This document shows positions 23,195 through 33,959 of a DNA stretch of 64,000 nucleotides, in pieces. A model generated the notes under the pieces. It saw only the letters and a list, made by a program, of their open reading frames with translations, searched no databases and was not told the DNA's origin. A program made the translations under genes and the position numbers. Numbering within the stretch: position 1 is the stretch's first letter; every line of letters starts with the position of its first letter. The DNA is from Phyllostachys edulis (Eukaryota > Streptophyta > Magnoliopsida > Poales > Poaceae). The DNA lies in the NCBI GenBank assembly GCA_036346405.1, contig CM070548.1, positions 70,279,739-70,343,738 of the forward strand. Direction: 5' to 3'.

Positions 23195-25467
23195 CTAGCC
23201 ACTTTCTCTCATGCAGTTGCCAGGAAGAAGATACCGGTACTGCTCGTTTTTCTCCAGCAGATAAGCAGGAAGATGAACAGCAGAATATGTACTCGGGATC
23301 GGCCCCAGCTTGGCAATGATTTCTTGGAATGTGTATTCTTCAGGAAGCATGTCGAAAAGATCAGCCCCTTGGCATATCACATGCTGAATCCTTTTGGGGT
23401 TTAGGAAGTACTTAAATCTAATCCGATCGACGTGGCTATAAGCTTTCATTTTGAAAACAAAATCATTTATGTAGCGGAAACAAAAGCTGCAGTGCCACCC
23501 TGAGTCGGCCAGAAGGTCATCTGTTTGCCGGAAATGTGCATACCTCGTCTTTCCAGCTCGGTATCTGTGTATTGAAGCCCTCCAGCTCTTGTCATCAAGG
23601 AAAAATTCAAATGAGTAGAGATGGTTCCTGAGCTGGAGATGAAGTATTTCAGGAATGTCATCACACCATCTCAACAGGTTGATCGTATGCCCACTTGGGA
23701 TCTCATCAACATCAGACATGATCAACAGGTCATCATCTGTGATTCCAGCAATTTTAATAAGCCGGTCAAGAGCAACCCTCTGATAAGACTCCTCAACAAA
23801 TGGGTTCTCCCCCTTAACAAACCTCCCCCCTATCATACCATAGGTCAACCGTGACTCAGCAAACTCAAACAGTTGGCGGTTTTCCTTGAAGTGGAGATCC
23901 TTTTTCAAGCCAGTGAAGGTTGAGTTGGACTCGAGCAACACAAATTCTGATACATATGGGCTAAGCTCATGCCAACGGATATCAAGAATGTCGAGCTCAT
24001 TGCTGAAAAGCACGGCATCAAAAACGCGCCGTGGAGCCTCCCGGACTTTCCATCCATGCAACTTGCAGAGGTTCTCCATCGAGACATTTTCGTGATAGTA
24101 GTGAGGAAGTACTGTGAAGGGCTTTGGGGGCTTTTCCCAGATCGGTCGAAGGAAGTAAGTGACCTTCTGGCCATGAACGTATATGACAAAGATTAGAATT
24201 GGCACACCAATCAAGAGGAACAAAAAGCCCTTAAGTCAAACCCCCGAAGTGCGCACTTCAGCCTTGACATGCTCAGAACTGCCTTTGAACCATGCTGCAA
24301 ATGAATTCAGAAAGCTAGTGAGAAATCAGATGGTCAATGCAAACCAAGAGAAGCATGAATGGAGCTAGAAGTAAATAGGCAATCTATGCCCAACTTCTTC
24401 ACACAACTATTTGAACTATAATAAATTGTACAAACAGCAAATATATGCAACAACACTGATTATACCTAACTCAGAACATCAATTAATAAGTAAATCGATT
24501 GGTAAAGTTCACTGAAGATGAATCTAAAGAACAGACTGCAGGACAGAAACTTTTGGCTGAAGTTTTTTTAATGTGCTCAGCAAAAACTGGGTGGCACTAC
24601 AAATTTAGAAATTTCACTAAACATGAGTGTGAAAACTTACAACGATTCAAGCACAAAGCAGCGAAACCAAGAAAAAAAATACCTATAGCCAACCGCAGCA
24701 TAGAGCACCAGGTTGAGAGCCCAGTTTTCTTAACATCTACCATGAATTTCGTAGCTGCAACCAAAATATTCTTCTTTTGTTTAACAACGGAACTACTATA
24801 AGATCAACCATAGATGGAACAGGTAATCAGCAGAATATGTGTTTCTTATGATAATATTCCTATCAATGATAGGCTAATGCGGATCCACCAATAAGAAATC
24901 AAATACTTTTCACAGCCGCGCATCATGAAAAAGAAAGATTCCAGGATTAGACCGAACACCCAATTCAGCCAGCTCGCGAGATTCTACCAGCACCAGAAGC
25001 ATCCAAGCTTCGAGTTTCAACTAATCGCTCCCCATCTCCACCACGGGAGCAGATCAAAAGATTCCACGAAAGCAATTAAGCAAGCACCTCCGATCCCGGA
25101 CACCGCAAATCTCACCACTAACCAATCCAAAACCAGAACTTTCCCAAGAAACCACCGCCCAACATTTATCGAGATTGGTAGAACAGAAGGACGAGCACGA
25201 ACAGTCGGAGCAATCGAAGCATCAAGCAAGCCAGTTTTTAACCGAACCAAACGCGGTAAAATAAAAGGAAAAATAAAAGGCAAGCACCGCCAAGAACGGG
25301 CTTCTCGTGGACCAGGTAATCCACCGAGAAAACCACGCGGCGGGAGAAAGGGACAGATCTAGGGGGTGGCCGTGGGAACGGGAGCGTGCGCTCACCTCGC
25401 CGCCGCAGACGCCCTCGCAGATGCCGTCGGTCTTCTTGCAGTTGTAGTACCCTGCCCCGGCTTCCAT
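23195..25467 (-). CDS. Glycosyltransferase family 17 (GnT-III type N-acetylglucosaminyltransferase)
   Basis: Members add a bisecting beta-1,4-GlcNAc to N-glycans or act on related acceptors. They are type II Golgi membrane proteins; the plant substrate is not settled. Exon 1 is 25396-25467 (24 codons, MEAGAGYYNCKK...), with donor GAG|GTGAGC. The intron is 24295-25395 with acceptor TTTGCAG. Exon 2 is 24294-23195 and ends in TGA. Exon 2 encodes a membrane segment (FLFLLIGVPILIFVIYVHG) and then the GT17 domain, with RRVFDAVLFSNELDILDIRW, the metal/sugar-nucleotide DVDE box in LLIMSDVDEIPSG, and GWHCSFCFRYI. Length would be about 390 residues. Relative to exon 1, the frame breaks at the five-A run 24222-24226: one base is missing, giving TGA just before the membrane segment. 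From there to the end the frame is open for 342 codons. It is a real gene, possibly damaged or carrying a base error. Confidence 0.9.
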
Positions 25468-26100
25468 CGCGGCGAAGAATAAGGAGAAGAAGAATCCCAA
25501 CCACGTACGGAGGAAGGCACAAGAACGCTCGGAACGGTCGTCAACAGGGGGCGCGCCTTCCCGCACGCGGCTCCAATGGTGCGCCGATCGGCTTCTCCGC
25601 CGTCGCCGGGGTCTCGCCGACGATCGCCGCTCGCCCGGCGCCTGGCTGTTTTGCGCTCTCGCCCTCGAAGCCTTCTTCTATTTGCTTGTTCCGCTTCCTT
25701 GCTGCGCGTAACTGGGTGCGTTCGGCATTACTGGGGTGTACCGGGGGTGGAAGCACAAAAGGAGTTGAGAGGCGAGGGGATTATGGGAACCGCCTAATTA
25801 TAGCCGTTTGGGTGGCCTGCGCGTGGCTGGCCGAGGAGACGAGAGGAGACAGCAAGACCTGGTCTTTTGTTTGTCCTCGTGCTAGCCTGCTAGGGGCATC
25901 TTGAGGGTTATTTAAAGGGCCAAATATAAATGAATTTTTTTAAAATACTATTTTTTTAAAAATAATTATAAAAATAAATAGTCATCCTAAAAATTAAAAA
26001 ATATATTTCTACCATCAGTTTATATTTTTTAAAAGATAATTACAAAAACAAATAGTCATCTCAAAAAATTACAAAAAATGTGTTCATGTAAATGGGTTCA
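25468..26100 (-). promoter_or_regulatory. 5' region of the GT17 gene
   Basis: GC-rich to about 25800, consistent with a 5' untranslated region and grass promoter upstream of the GT17 ATG at 25467. It then becomes AT-rich, with an imperfect direct repeat around AATAGTCATC (25979 and 26060). I cannot place a transcription start. Frames on the plus strand (25386-25904) are GC-rich shadows with no domain. Confidence 0.4.
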
Positions 26101-26130
26101 ACTAGTGACCTCTCGTAACATCTGTCATGC

Positions 26131-26305
26131 GGTTCAGTACTGTCGCGGTTCAGTACTGTCGTCGGTTCAGTACACCGCCATCAACTAGTGACTGGTATCT
26201 ATCGCTATTTGAACTGGCGACAGATACCTGTCGTTCAACTAGTGACTGGTATCTATCGCTATTTGAACTGGCGACAGATACCTGTCGTTAGTTGAACTGG
26301 CGACA
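26131..26305. repeat. Tandem hairpin-forming repeats
   Basis: Three copies of GGTTCAGTAC (26131, 26147, 26164) are followed by two near-identical 54-bp units (26181-26234 and 26235-26288) and a partial third. Each unit contains the inverted pair GGTATCTATCGC / GCGACAGATACC separated by about 11 bp. The layout resembles subterminal repeats of grass CACTA elements, but no CACTA end is visible here. Confidence 0.8.
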
Positions 26306-26699
26306 GGTACCTGAAACTCTAATCTGATTTGTCTACTTGTGATTTTCATAGATTTTGAATGGTACGAAATCTGTTAGACTCGCAATAACATTTTGTGATC
26401 GTCGTATGTTGTTCTAGTGTGGTGAATTTCTGAAGAATTTTGGGAGGAAGATTGAGGTATCAATGATTTATAAGTATGGAGGTAAGTGATATTACGATGC
26501 TCCCAAAAATTCATACACTTGCTCATGTATATGCACTGCATATCATGTAAGGAAACAAAATGTGAATTTGCCATTCCAATCAAAACTACAATAAATCACA
26601 CTGATATTACATAACATTCAGCAAAACATCATAACACTTAATCAAAATGATAATTCAGAACATTGGCAATAACATATTACTATTGTCCGTGCTTTCTCA

Positions 26700-29335
26700 T
26701 GGTCACAACCTCAACGTCCTCCATGTGGACTGCCTCGAGTCGGGTGAACGGATGAGGTCCCCGCGATGACGTCTGGAGTACCGATGCCTCCTTCGTCCTG
26801 AGGATTTCTCATGGGATATTTCTTGAAGGTGTACCCAGACTCTTTGCAAATGGAGCACTTCTTCGTACGACGTCCGGTTTCTGCTTCGTCCATATCGTTC
26901 TTAATACGCCGTACCTGTCGCCGGCCAATCTTTCCATTGAGCCTATCAATATCCGCAGTCCAGATTAGTTGCTCCCAGGTCGGATGGCCAGTGAAATGGC
27001 CAACCACAGCGTAACCATACATCTCCCAGTCCAGGTTTGCATCACCGCCTCCTTGGTGAAATAGTCGAGAGGTTGGACAGGGATCTTTGCGCCATCGTCG
27101 AACATACAGCTATGACATGGGAGCAGGGCCTATGTAGAAGAAGGGGCTTGTTGCAAGTACATATGCAACTACCGCGGCGTAGCGTGCACTCGTGGGTGAA
27201 CCTCTCGCCGTTCGTCCCGCGTCGTCCTTTATCCCTGCACATTATCTCGAAACAAAGCTCCCTTGTGCCTATCTTGAATGCCCGGTGCATCTCACCCTTC
27301 TTGCTCTTCTCCTCCATGTACTTGGTGACCATGGCAGAGTAGAGTATTCTGTCATTTGTCATGGCAAGCGACGGGTTGTTGCTTCTGTCAACAAAGTAGT
27401 TCGTCATACCGCGAAGAATTGCCTCCACAATACCAACCAAAGGGAGGCACCTTGCGCCACGCATGACCCAGTTGTACACCTCGGCTAGATTAGTTTTCAT
27501 GACACCGTATCGAGCACCACCCCTGTTATGTAGCAGCAACCACTTCTCCTTAGGCTCGTGCTCAATCTGGTCCGAGAAGCATTTCACCTGCACCTCCGTC
27601 CTTCTCGTCAATCTGGGAGCATCTGTGGGTAGATGTGGCAATGCTTCGGGGGCCTGGCTAGCGCTTGTGGCAACTCTTCTCGCTGCCTCCCTTCTGTGTG
27701 TCTTGGTCCGCTCATCCAGAATCTTCCAGAGTGCTTCAAACTTCCATTCTTGGTTACGGTTGCCTGTAGCTGAATAGGTTCATCAAGTTTTTGTTCTGAA
27801 TCGCTTGTAGAAGTTTGCACCCAAGTGCCTCATACACCACCGCTGCGATCCGCCATGCAAGTGGTACGTTCTCTCCTTGTTGCTGCTGGGTTATTGCACG
27901 CAGCAGTCCTGCATGTCGATTATGTATGTGGTATACGTTGGGACGGCCTTGCACAACAGAAATCCTCGCATTCTTCAGGAACCACAACCAGCTGTCCGTC
28001 TTCTCGCTTTCAATGAAAGCGAATGCCCGAGAAGAACTTGATTGTTCCTATCTGTCGCTATTATAGTCAGTATCTGACCCTCGTACTTCCCAGTCAAGAA
28101 TATCCCATCTACGCACAAAATTGGACGGTAGTACCGGAATGCATTGATGCATGGACCAAACGCAAAGAATGCTCGCTGTAGTACCCTCTTATTGGCCCAC
28201 TTTGGATGTTTGGCATCTTGAATGTCAATATGGGTGCTAGAATTTCTATCTTGTATGACTCAAAGTTGCCCGAGGAGGTTGTGGTAGGAATCCTCGAACG
28301 TGTCTCACCTTGATTCTAATGCCTTCTGTTTTGCCCTCTAAGTCTTGGCATAACTAATTGTGTACTGGAACCTTGCCTCAATCGCCCAAATGATGGATCG
28401 TGGCTCAAAATCTAGATTATCCACAATCTCACTGTACATGAGGTTTGGCGATAAAGCCTGATGAGAGGTTCAGGTGGGACTGTATTGACTCAGAAATGAT
28501 GCGTGTGTGAGGGACCACTATAGAGCACTTCTAGTGGTGTCCCACTTAGGCTAAAATGCGTGCACTCGTCAAGGGCATCCCTCTATGCCGCACTTCACGT
28601 CGTAGAATCTTGGGGTAGACTTGACGACTTTGAATGTGCACCGCATCGACAAGGCCCAGAATTTGACCGCGTTCTGCACGGCCTCCTTGCATTTGTACAT
28701 AGCTCCTAGCCTGACCTCGCTCTGGTTGTACTCACACGGCACACAGGTGCCTTCGTTGACGACGAGGTTCTCGAATTGTTATGTGTTCCAGTCAGATGGA
28801 AGCGCCTGCTGATCCACATCATCTTCGTCATCATAACCTTCATCTTCAAACAATGTCATGTAGTCTCGGACTTCGAGATCCATCCTTTGCACTACGGCTT
28901 CCACCTCCTCACCCTCGTCAGCAAGATCACTAACTTGCCTGACCGAAGGAGTTACTTCCGTAGGGTCTTCATTGACAGCGTCAGCAACTCCGGGAGCTTC
29001 AGCCATTGTGTGCGCCGCGCTGTGGCTAGAATCCTTGACTTCTTCTTCGACGTCAGCACCCCCTTCGACAGCATCAGCAACTCCGGGAGCTTCAGCTACG
29101 GATGGAGGAGTGGGTTTGACATATGCCTAGACTAAAAGGACCAATTTCCACCCTCCTTCCCTCGCCATGTGTACATATGACTGCCATAAATTTGTTTCCT
29201 TTAGCTGCACTAACTCCCAATATGTGGGTTGTGCTACCCGCGGGGTAAGGCAACTCAATCTCAGATAGTACACATCACGGTCCATTTGGAATGTGTGGAA
29301 CAACCACCGCATCACTGCGTCCCACGTACGCTACT
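26700..29335 (-). pseudogene. Mutator-like (MuDR) transposase pseudogene
   Basis: Read on the minus strand: an N-terminal region (from about 29335: WLFHTFQMDRDVYYLRLSCL) is followed by an acidic linker with a duplicated AEAPGVADAV segment. Next comes the MuDR DNA-binding region (about 28780-28560, QSEVRLGAMYKCKEAVQNAV). The MULE core (about 28130-27750) includes GRPNVYHIHNRHAGLLRAI. The SWIM-type zinc finger CTCNKPLLLHRPCSH lies at about 27170-27090, and a C-terminal knuckle CSICKESGYTFKKYP ends the protein. Several stops and frame changes break it. The N terminus is cut where the copia element begins at about 29335. Terminal inverted repeats were not found. Confidence 0.87.
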
Positions 29336-29794
29336 CTAGTCTTGGTAGGGGCACAGTCGCCGATTGAAAATAACACCGTTTCACTTAAGTTCTTAACTGA
29401 TACTAGGCTGCCAGGCATCCCCGCGGGTTGGACCATATAAGTCATACTCCTGGCCTATTCATGAGCTTCCTAGAAATTACCCTATTTCATAGACTGTGAC
29501 TAGCAGTTGGGCTCATATAGGTGTGTTCTTTTAAGACTGCTCTGTAGGACAACATATTTGCTTTAACAAGTCACAGAACACATTAAGATAAAAATCAACC
29601 TGCCATACAGATTTAGGAGATAATTGCATCTCCAATGGAGTGGGTCTATAAAGGTACTCTCCTCCTAGTTAACCAATAGCTTGTTTCGCCAATCCTGCTT
29701 CACGGGATCTCAGATCACATAGAATGGGTTACCACTATGGTATAACTCACGTGGGTCTCAAACCCATCTCCCTCGATGCATTGTCTATCACATT

Positions 29795-30275
29795 TCATGA
29801 TAAACCCTTTGTGAAGGGATATGCCAGATTCTTAGCTGTTTGGATATAATCCAAAGCTATTACTCTGGAGTTTCTTATTTTCCTGACAGACTTCAGTCTT
29901 CTCTTCACATGTCTTGATGATTTCATATTATCCTTAGAACTATTCACCTTGACAATCACAGTCTGATTGTCACAGTTCATCATAATAGCGATGCAGTTTT
30001 TCAACCACCCAAATCCATCAAGAGCTCACGAAGCCATTCGGCTTCAACAATGGCGATATCTAATCTTTGTGAGTTACGCTTCCATTGTTGACCTCGTTAA
30101 GATGGTGCCTTGCAAGACTTCCATGAAACAGCGCCACCTCCAAGTAAGAAGACATATCCACTTGTGGCCTTAATCTCATCGACATCGATATCCAGTTTGA
30201 ATCGCTATAACCCTCCGAAGACTGGGTACCCAGATAATGAATGCCATAGCTCATAGTACCCTTTAGATAGCGCAT
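29795..30275 (-). pseudogene. Copia RNase H region
   Basis: Frames at 30060-30275 (MRYLKGTMSYGIHYL, then YSDSNW) and 29795-30004 (NCDNQTVIVKVNSS, VRKIRNSRVIALDYIQTAKN) match the end of copia Pol, where RNase H degrades the RNA template. Stops and frame changes separate them, so this part is not functional. Confidence 0.8.
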
Positions 30276-30517
30276 TACCCTCTCAAGAGCATGCCAATAA
30301 TCATCTCCCGGATTGAAACAAACCGGCTTAGTTTGCTCACGAAAAACGAGATGTCGAACTGCCCGTACCGCTAGCTAAATACATGAGTGAACCAATTATC
30401 GAGAATATCTCAATTGGTCTCGGCTATTCTCCGATTCTTCCTAAGCAACACGCTAGGATCATAAGGTGTTGGAGAGGGTTTGTAGTCGCTATAACCAAAA
30501 CGACTCGTAACCTTTTT

Positions 30518-31360
30518 TCACATAATGGGATTGCAACAATGTAATCCCACCATCATCACTCTCAACGACTTGATGTTCAAGATAACATCAGCTACTCCCA
30601 GATCTTTCATCTCAAAATTCTGAGACAAGAAATCCTTAACCTCCTTAATCACATTAAGGTTGGTCCCAAAGATCAGTATGTCATCAACATACAGACATAG
30701 AATGACTCCATCGCCCCCACCATGGCGATAATACACACATCTGTCAGCTTCATTCATAATAAAACCTACAGATGTTAAAGTTCTGTCGAACTTTTCATGC
30801 CACTGTTTAGGTGCTTGTTTAAGACCATACAAAGATTTCAACAACTTGCACACCTTTCCTTCTTGACCATCTACTACAAATCCATCTGGCTGATCCATGT
30901 AAATTTCCTCGTCCAACTCTCCATTTAGGAAAGCCGTCTTAACGTCCATCTGATGAATGAGAAGACCGTGTGAGGCAACCAGAGATAGTAGTACTCGAAT
31001 AGTGGTCAATCTAGCCACAAGTGAATAAGTATCAAAGAAATCTTCGCCTTCCTTTTGGGTATAACCCTTGCCCACAAGCCGTGCCTTGTACTTCTCGATA
31101 GTACCATCAGGCCTAAGCTTCTTTTTGAACACCCGCTTACATCCTACAGGTTTACAATCATAAGGACGCTTAGTGATCTCCCAAGTTCAATTAGAGATAA
31201 TGGAATCCATTTCATTACGGACTGCTTCCTTCCATTATTCTGCATCTGGAGAAGCATACGCTTCAGAAATGATACTTGGAGTATCATCCACAAAGTACAC
31301 AATGAAATCAGGACCAAAAGACTTTGCAGTCCTTTGTCTTTTACTCTTCCTTAGAGTTTC
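30518..31360 (-). pseudogene. Copia reverse transcriptase
   Basis: The longest open part (31132-30518) includes GYTQKEGEDFFDTYSLVARL, TAFLNGELDEEIYMDQPDGF, KSLYGLKQAPKQWH and the catalytic LYVDDILIFG. All RT hallmarks are readable and the YVDD box is intact. Upstream (31360-31140) the frame shifts in the linker to integrase, and downstream it breaks before RNase H. A well-preserved copy that has recently lost its frame. Confidence 0.92.
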
Positions 31361-31397
31361 ATTGTCTTCCTCCTCAGGAATTTGCTCAAGGGTTTGT

Positions 31398-32315
31398 TCA
31401 AAATATTCCATTGGAATGGCGAGTTCGGAATTGTATCGAGTTCTGACTCGATGAACTAGGCATATCTTTCATCGGAAAAATATCCTCAAAGAATGTAGCA
31501 TCTCTGGACTCCATAATTGTACCAACATGCATGTCAGGTACTCCAGATTTCACCACTAGAAATCTATATCCAACGCTATGGTGAGCATAGCCTAAAAAGA
31601 CGCAATCCACAATTTTTGGTCCAAGCTTACGCTTTTTAGGAATTGGTACATTGACTTTCGCCAAACAACCCCAAGTGCGCAAGTATGAAAGTGATAGTCT
31701 TTTCTTCTCCCATTGTTCATATGGGGTTATCTCTTTATTCTTTGTGGGAATCCTATTTAGGACATGACATGAAGTCAATATAGCCTCCTCCCACCACGCT
31801 TTGGAAAGACTCGCTGTGTCTAACATGGCGTTAACCAAATCAGTTAGAGTGCGGTTCTTTCTTTCAGCAATCCTGTTTGACTGGGGTGAATAGGGAGGCG
31901 TCCTCTCATAGATTATACCATGTTCCTCACAGAATAAATTGAACTCATTTGAAAAGTACTCGCCGCCACGATCAAACCTAACCTTTTTTATTTTCCTTTC
32001 AAGTTGGTTCTCAGCTTCTGCCTTATAGATTTTAAAGTAGTGAAGAGCTTTATCTTTAGTTTTCAAAAGATACACATAACAGAACCTAGTGGAGTCAACA
32101 ATCAAAGTCATAAAATATCTCTTACCACCTTTTGTCAACACACCATTCATCTCACACAGATCTGAATGTATGAGTTCTAAAGGTGCCAAGTTTCTTACCT
32201 CTGCAGCCTTATGAGGCTTACGAGGCTTCTTTGATTGCACACAAACTTGACATTTAGAACCTTTGGCAAGGGTGAATTTGGGATTAACTCTAAATTGACT
32301 AACCGTGTCATGCAA
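31398..32315 (-). CDS. Copia integrase core (open frame)
   Basis: A 305-codon open frame. It has the zinc-binding remnant CQVCVQSKK and then the DDE core with HSDLCEMNG (first D), VRFDRGGEYFS (second D) and NRIAERKNRT (E). The GKR-type C-terminal region follows, with the TWGCLAKVNVPIPKKRKLGP block. The triad is intact. It is part of the copia polyprotein, not a stand-alone gene; the frame change at about 32300 separates it from the protease. Confidence 0.92.
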   Translation of the reverse strand: MHDTVSQFRVNPKFTLAKGSKCQVCVQSKKPRKPHKAAEVRNLAPLELIHSDLCEMNGVLTKGGKRYFMTLIVDSTRFCYVYLLKTKDKALHYFKIYKAEAENQLERKIKKVRFDRGGEYFSNEFNLFCEEHGIIYERTPPYSPQSNRIAERKNRTLTDLVNAMLDTASLSKAWWEEAILTSCHVLNRIPTKNKEITPYEQWEKKRLSLSYLRTWGCLAKVNVPIPKKRKLGPKIVDCVFLGYAHHSVGYRFLVVKSGVPDMHVGTIMESRDATFFEDIFPMKDMPSSSSQNSIQFRTRHSNGIF

Positions 32316-32760
32316 TCAAAATTTATGTGACAAAGTCGTGAATGCCAAATAGTAGTCTCATTACCACTGCAAACATGGTTCATAACATTATTACACAAAT
32401 CTGAAAGAGATAGGCGGAACAAGCCTCCGCACACATAGCCTTTACAAACAAATTGTCCACACTTGGACACTACAAATTTATTGGATTCAAATACCAGTCT
32501 AAAGCCATCTCTACACAGAAGAGATCCATTAACGAGATTCTTATTGATAGATGGCACATGATGCACGTTCTTCAGTTGCACAATCTTCCCCGAAGTAAAC
32601 TTCAGATCGACCATGCCAACACCATGAACAATGGCATGTGACCCGTTCCCCATTAGAACGGCTGAATCTCGAGTAACCTGGTAAGAAGAGAACAATGAAA
32701 TATCAACACACACATGTATATTAGCACCAGTGTCTATCTACCAATCGGTGGATTGACATA
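32195..32760 (-). pseudogene. Copia protease and gag-pre-integrase region
   Basis: The protease active site DTGANIHVC is encoded at 32734-32708 (DTGA at 32723-32734), preceded by a stop in place of a usual residue in the DW-x-I-DTG context. The domain continues with VLMGNGSHAIVHGVGMVDLK and HHVPSINKNLVNGSLLC. The gag-pre-integrase segment (IWHSRLCHINFDCMTRL, with the H-x-R-x-x-H pattern) follows. Its frame ends at 32195 while the integrase frame starts at 32315. Confidence 0.87.
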
Positions 32761-32837
32761 CGGAAAAACGATGAGTAAATTACCATACCACAAGTTCCGT
32801 CTCGAGAGTACCAACAACAATATTGGCGGACTTGGAA

Positions 32838-33045
32838 TTACGCCCTGCCGATTCTTCCCACCCTTACGTTGGTGCAATCCTTGGCCCAATGACGGTGTTC
32901 GCCACACACAAAGCAAAGGCTATCCTTTGTGTTTTTCTTCTTCTTCTTGAAGCTTGTTGTTTGTGCACTTTTGTTCTTGCCTTTGAACTTTCGAGTTTGG
33001 CCATTCTTCTTCTGCACCACATTAGCACTAGAATGTCCCTCATTA
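32838..33045 (-). pseudogene. Copia nucleocapsid zinc knuckle
   Basis: Contains CFVCGEHRHWAKDC, a C-x2-C-x4-H-x4-C knuckle of the Gag C-terminus, after a lysine-rich stretch. It is cut off from the rest of gag by frame changes between 33045 and 33249. Confidence 0.88.
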
Positions 33046-33248
33046 CCTCTAGTGTGTGTGTATCTTTTGCCCTCGCCTTCTCTTCAACATCAAGAGACTC
33101 AATAAGATTTTCAACAAAAAACTCATCTCTTGTGTTTCAGAGAAGTAGCAAAAATCCTCCAAGAAGGAGGAAGCTTAACAATAATGCATCCCACGACAAA
33201 TTTGTCCGGTAACACACACTTGAAGTACTCAAGTTCTGTGGCCATGGA

Positions 33249-33945
33249 TTATATCTCATGAGCCTGTTCAACTACAGAACGGCTATCAACCATTCTATAG
33301 TCATGGTATTGCTCCATGAGATACAATTCACTACCTGCATCCGAAACCCCAAATTTGGCTTCGAGTGCATCCCACATCTCTCTCCCAGTTTTTATCACCA
33401 TGTATGCATCGACTAACTTCTCACTAAGAACACTAACCACGGCACCTTTAAAAAGGTTATCAGTAGCCTCGAATGCTTGCTCCTGTTCAGGAGTAAGTGT
33501 TCCTTCAGGCTTGCCGTTTACCACATGGAAAACGTTCATAGCAGTTAGCCAAAGCACCATCTTGGTGCGCCACCTCTTGTAATTCGCACTATCGAATTCA
33601 AAGGGTTTGTGTGCGGCAGCAAAGCCAGTTGACGAAAAATGCCTATGCCTATAATAAGGTTTTTGGATTGATGAGTATATAAGCAATTTTCGAATTACTT
33701 TAATCCAGAAATATGTTAGATAAAACATGGAAAATACTCTAGCTATTTTCACAATGCAGATCACAAAGAACACTATAGCAATACCAGATTCTAGAAGAAC
33801 CGAAGCTAGCATTCCTATCTCAATGTTCAAGACAACAATAGACAGTAAAGCAAACCAACTAACAAGAAAGATATAGGCATACTCAGATTTTGTGGAAGAA
33901 GAAGTTGCAGCAGTGTTCTTGATGAGGACGTCGTTAAATCATGGC
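33249..33945 (-). pseudogene. Copia gag with a predicted 234-bp intron
   Basis: The capsid part (33640 down to 33249) includes KPFEFDSANYKRWRTKMVLW and SELYLMEQYHDYRMVDSRSV, typical of copia Gag. Upstream, a donor (TCTGA|GTATGCC) at 33882 and an acceptor (TTATTATAG|GCAT) at 33649 would remove 234 bp and join ...STKSE to HRHFSSTGFAAAHKP in frame. In this copy the putative intron has no stop and is a multiple of three. An unspliced product would therefore carry a hydrophobic insert with likely membrane segments (LESGIAIVFFVICIVKI). The start codon here is followed by TAA after a one-base gain (33941-33945 region); copy 2 keeps an open start. Splicing is an inference from sequence only. Confidence 0.75.
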
Positions 33946-33959
33946 GTAGCGGTAGTAGA

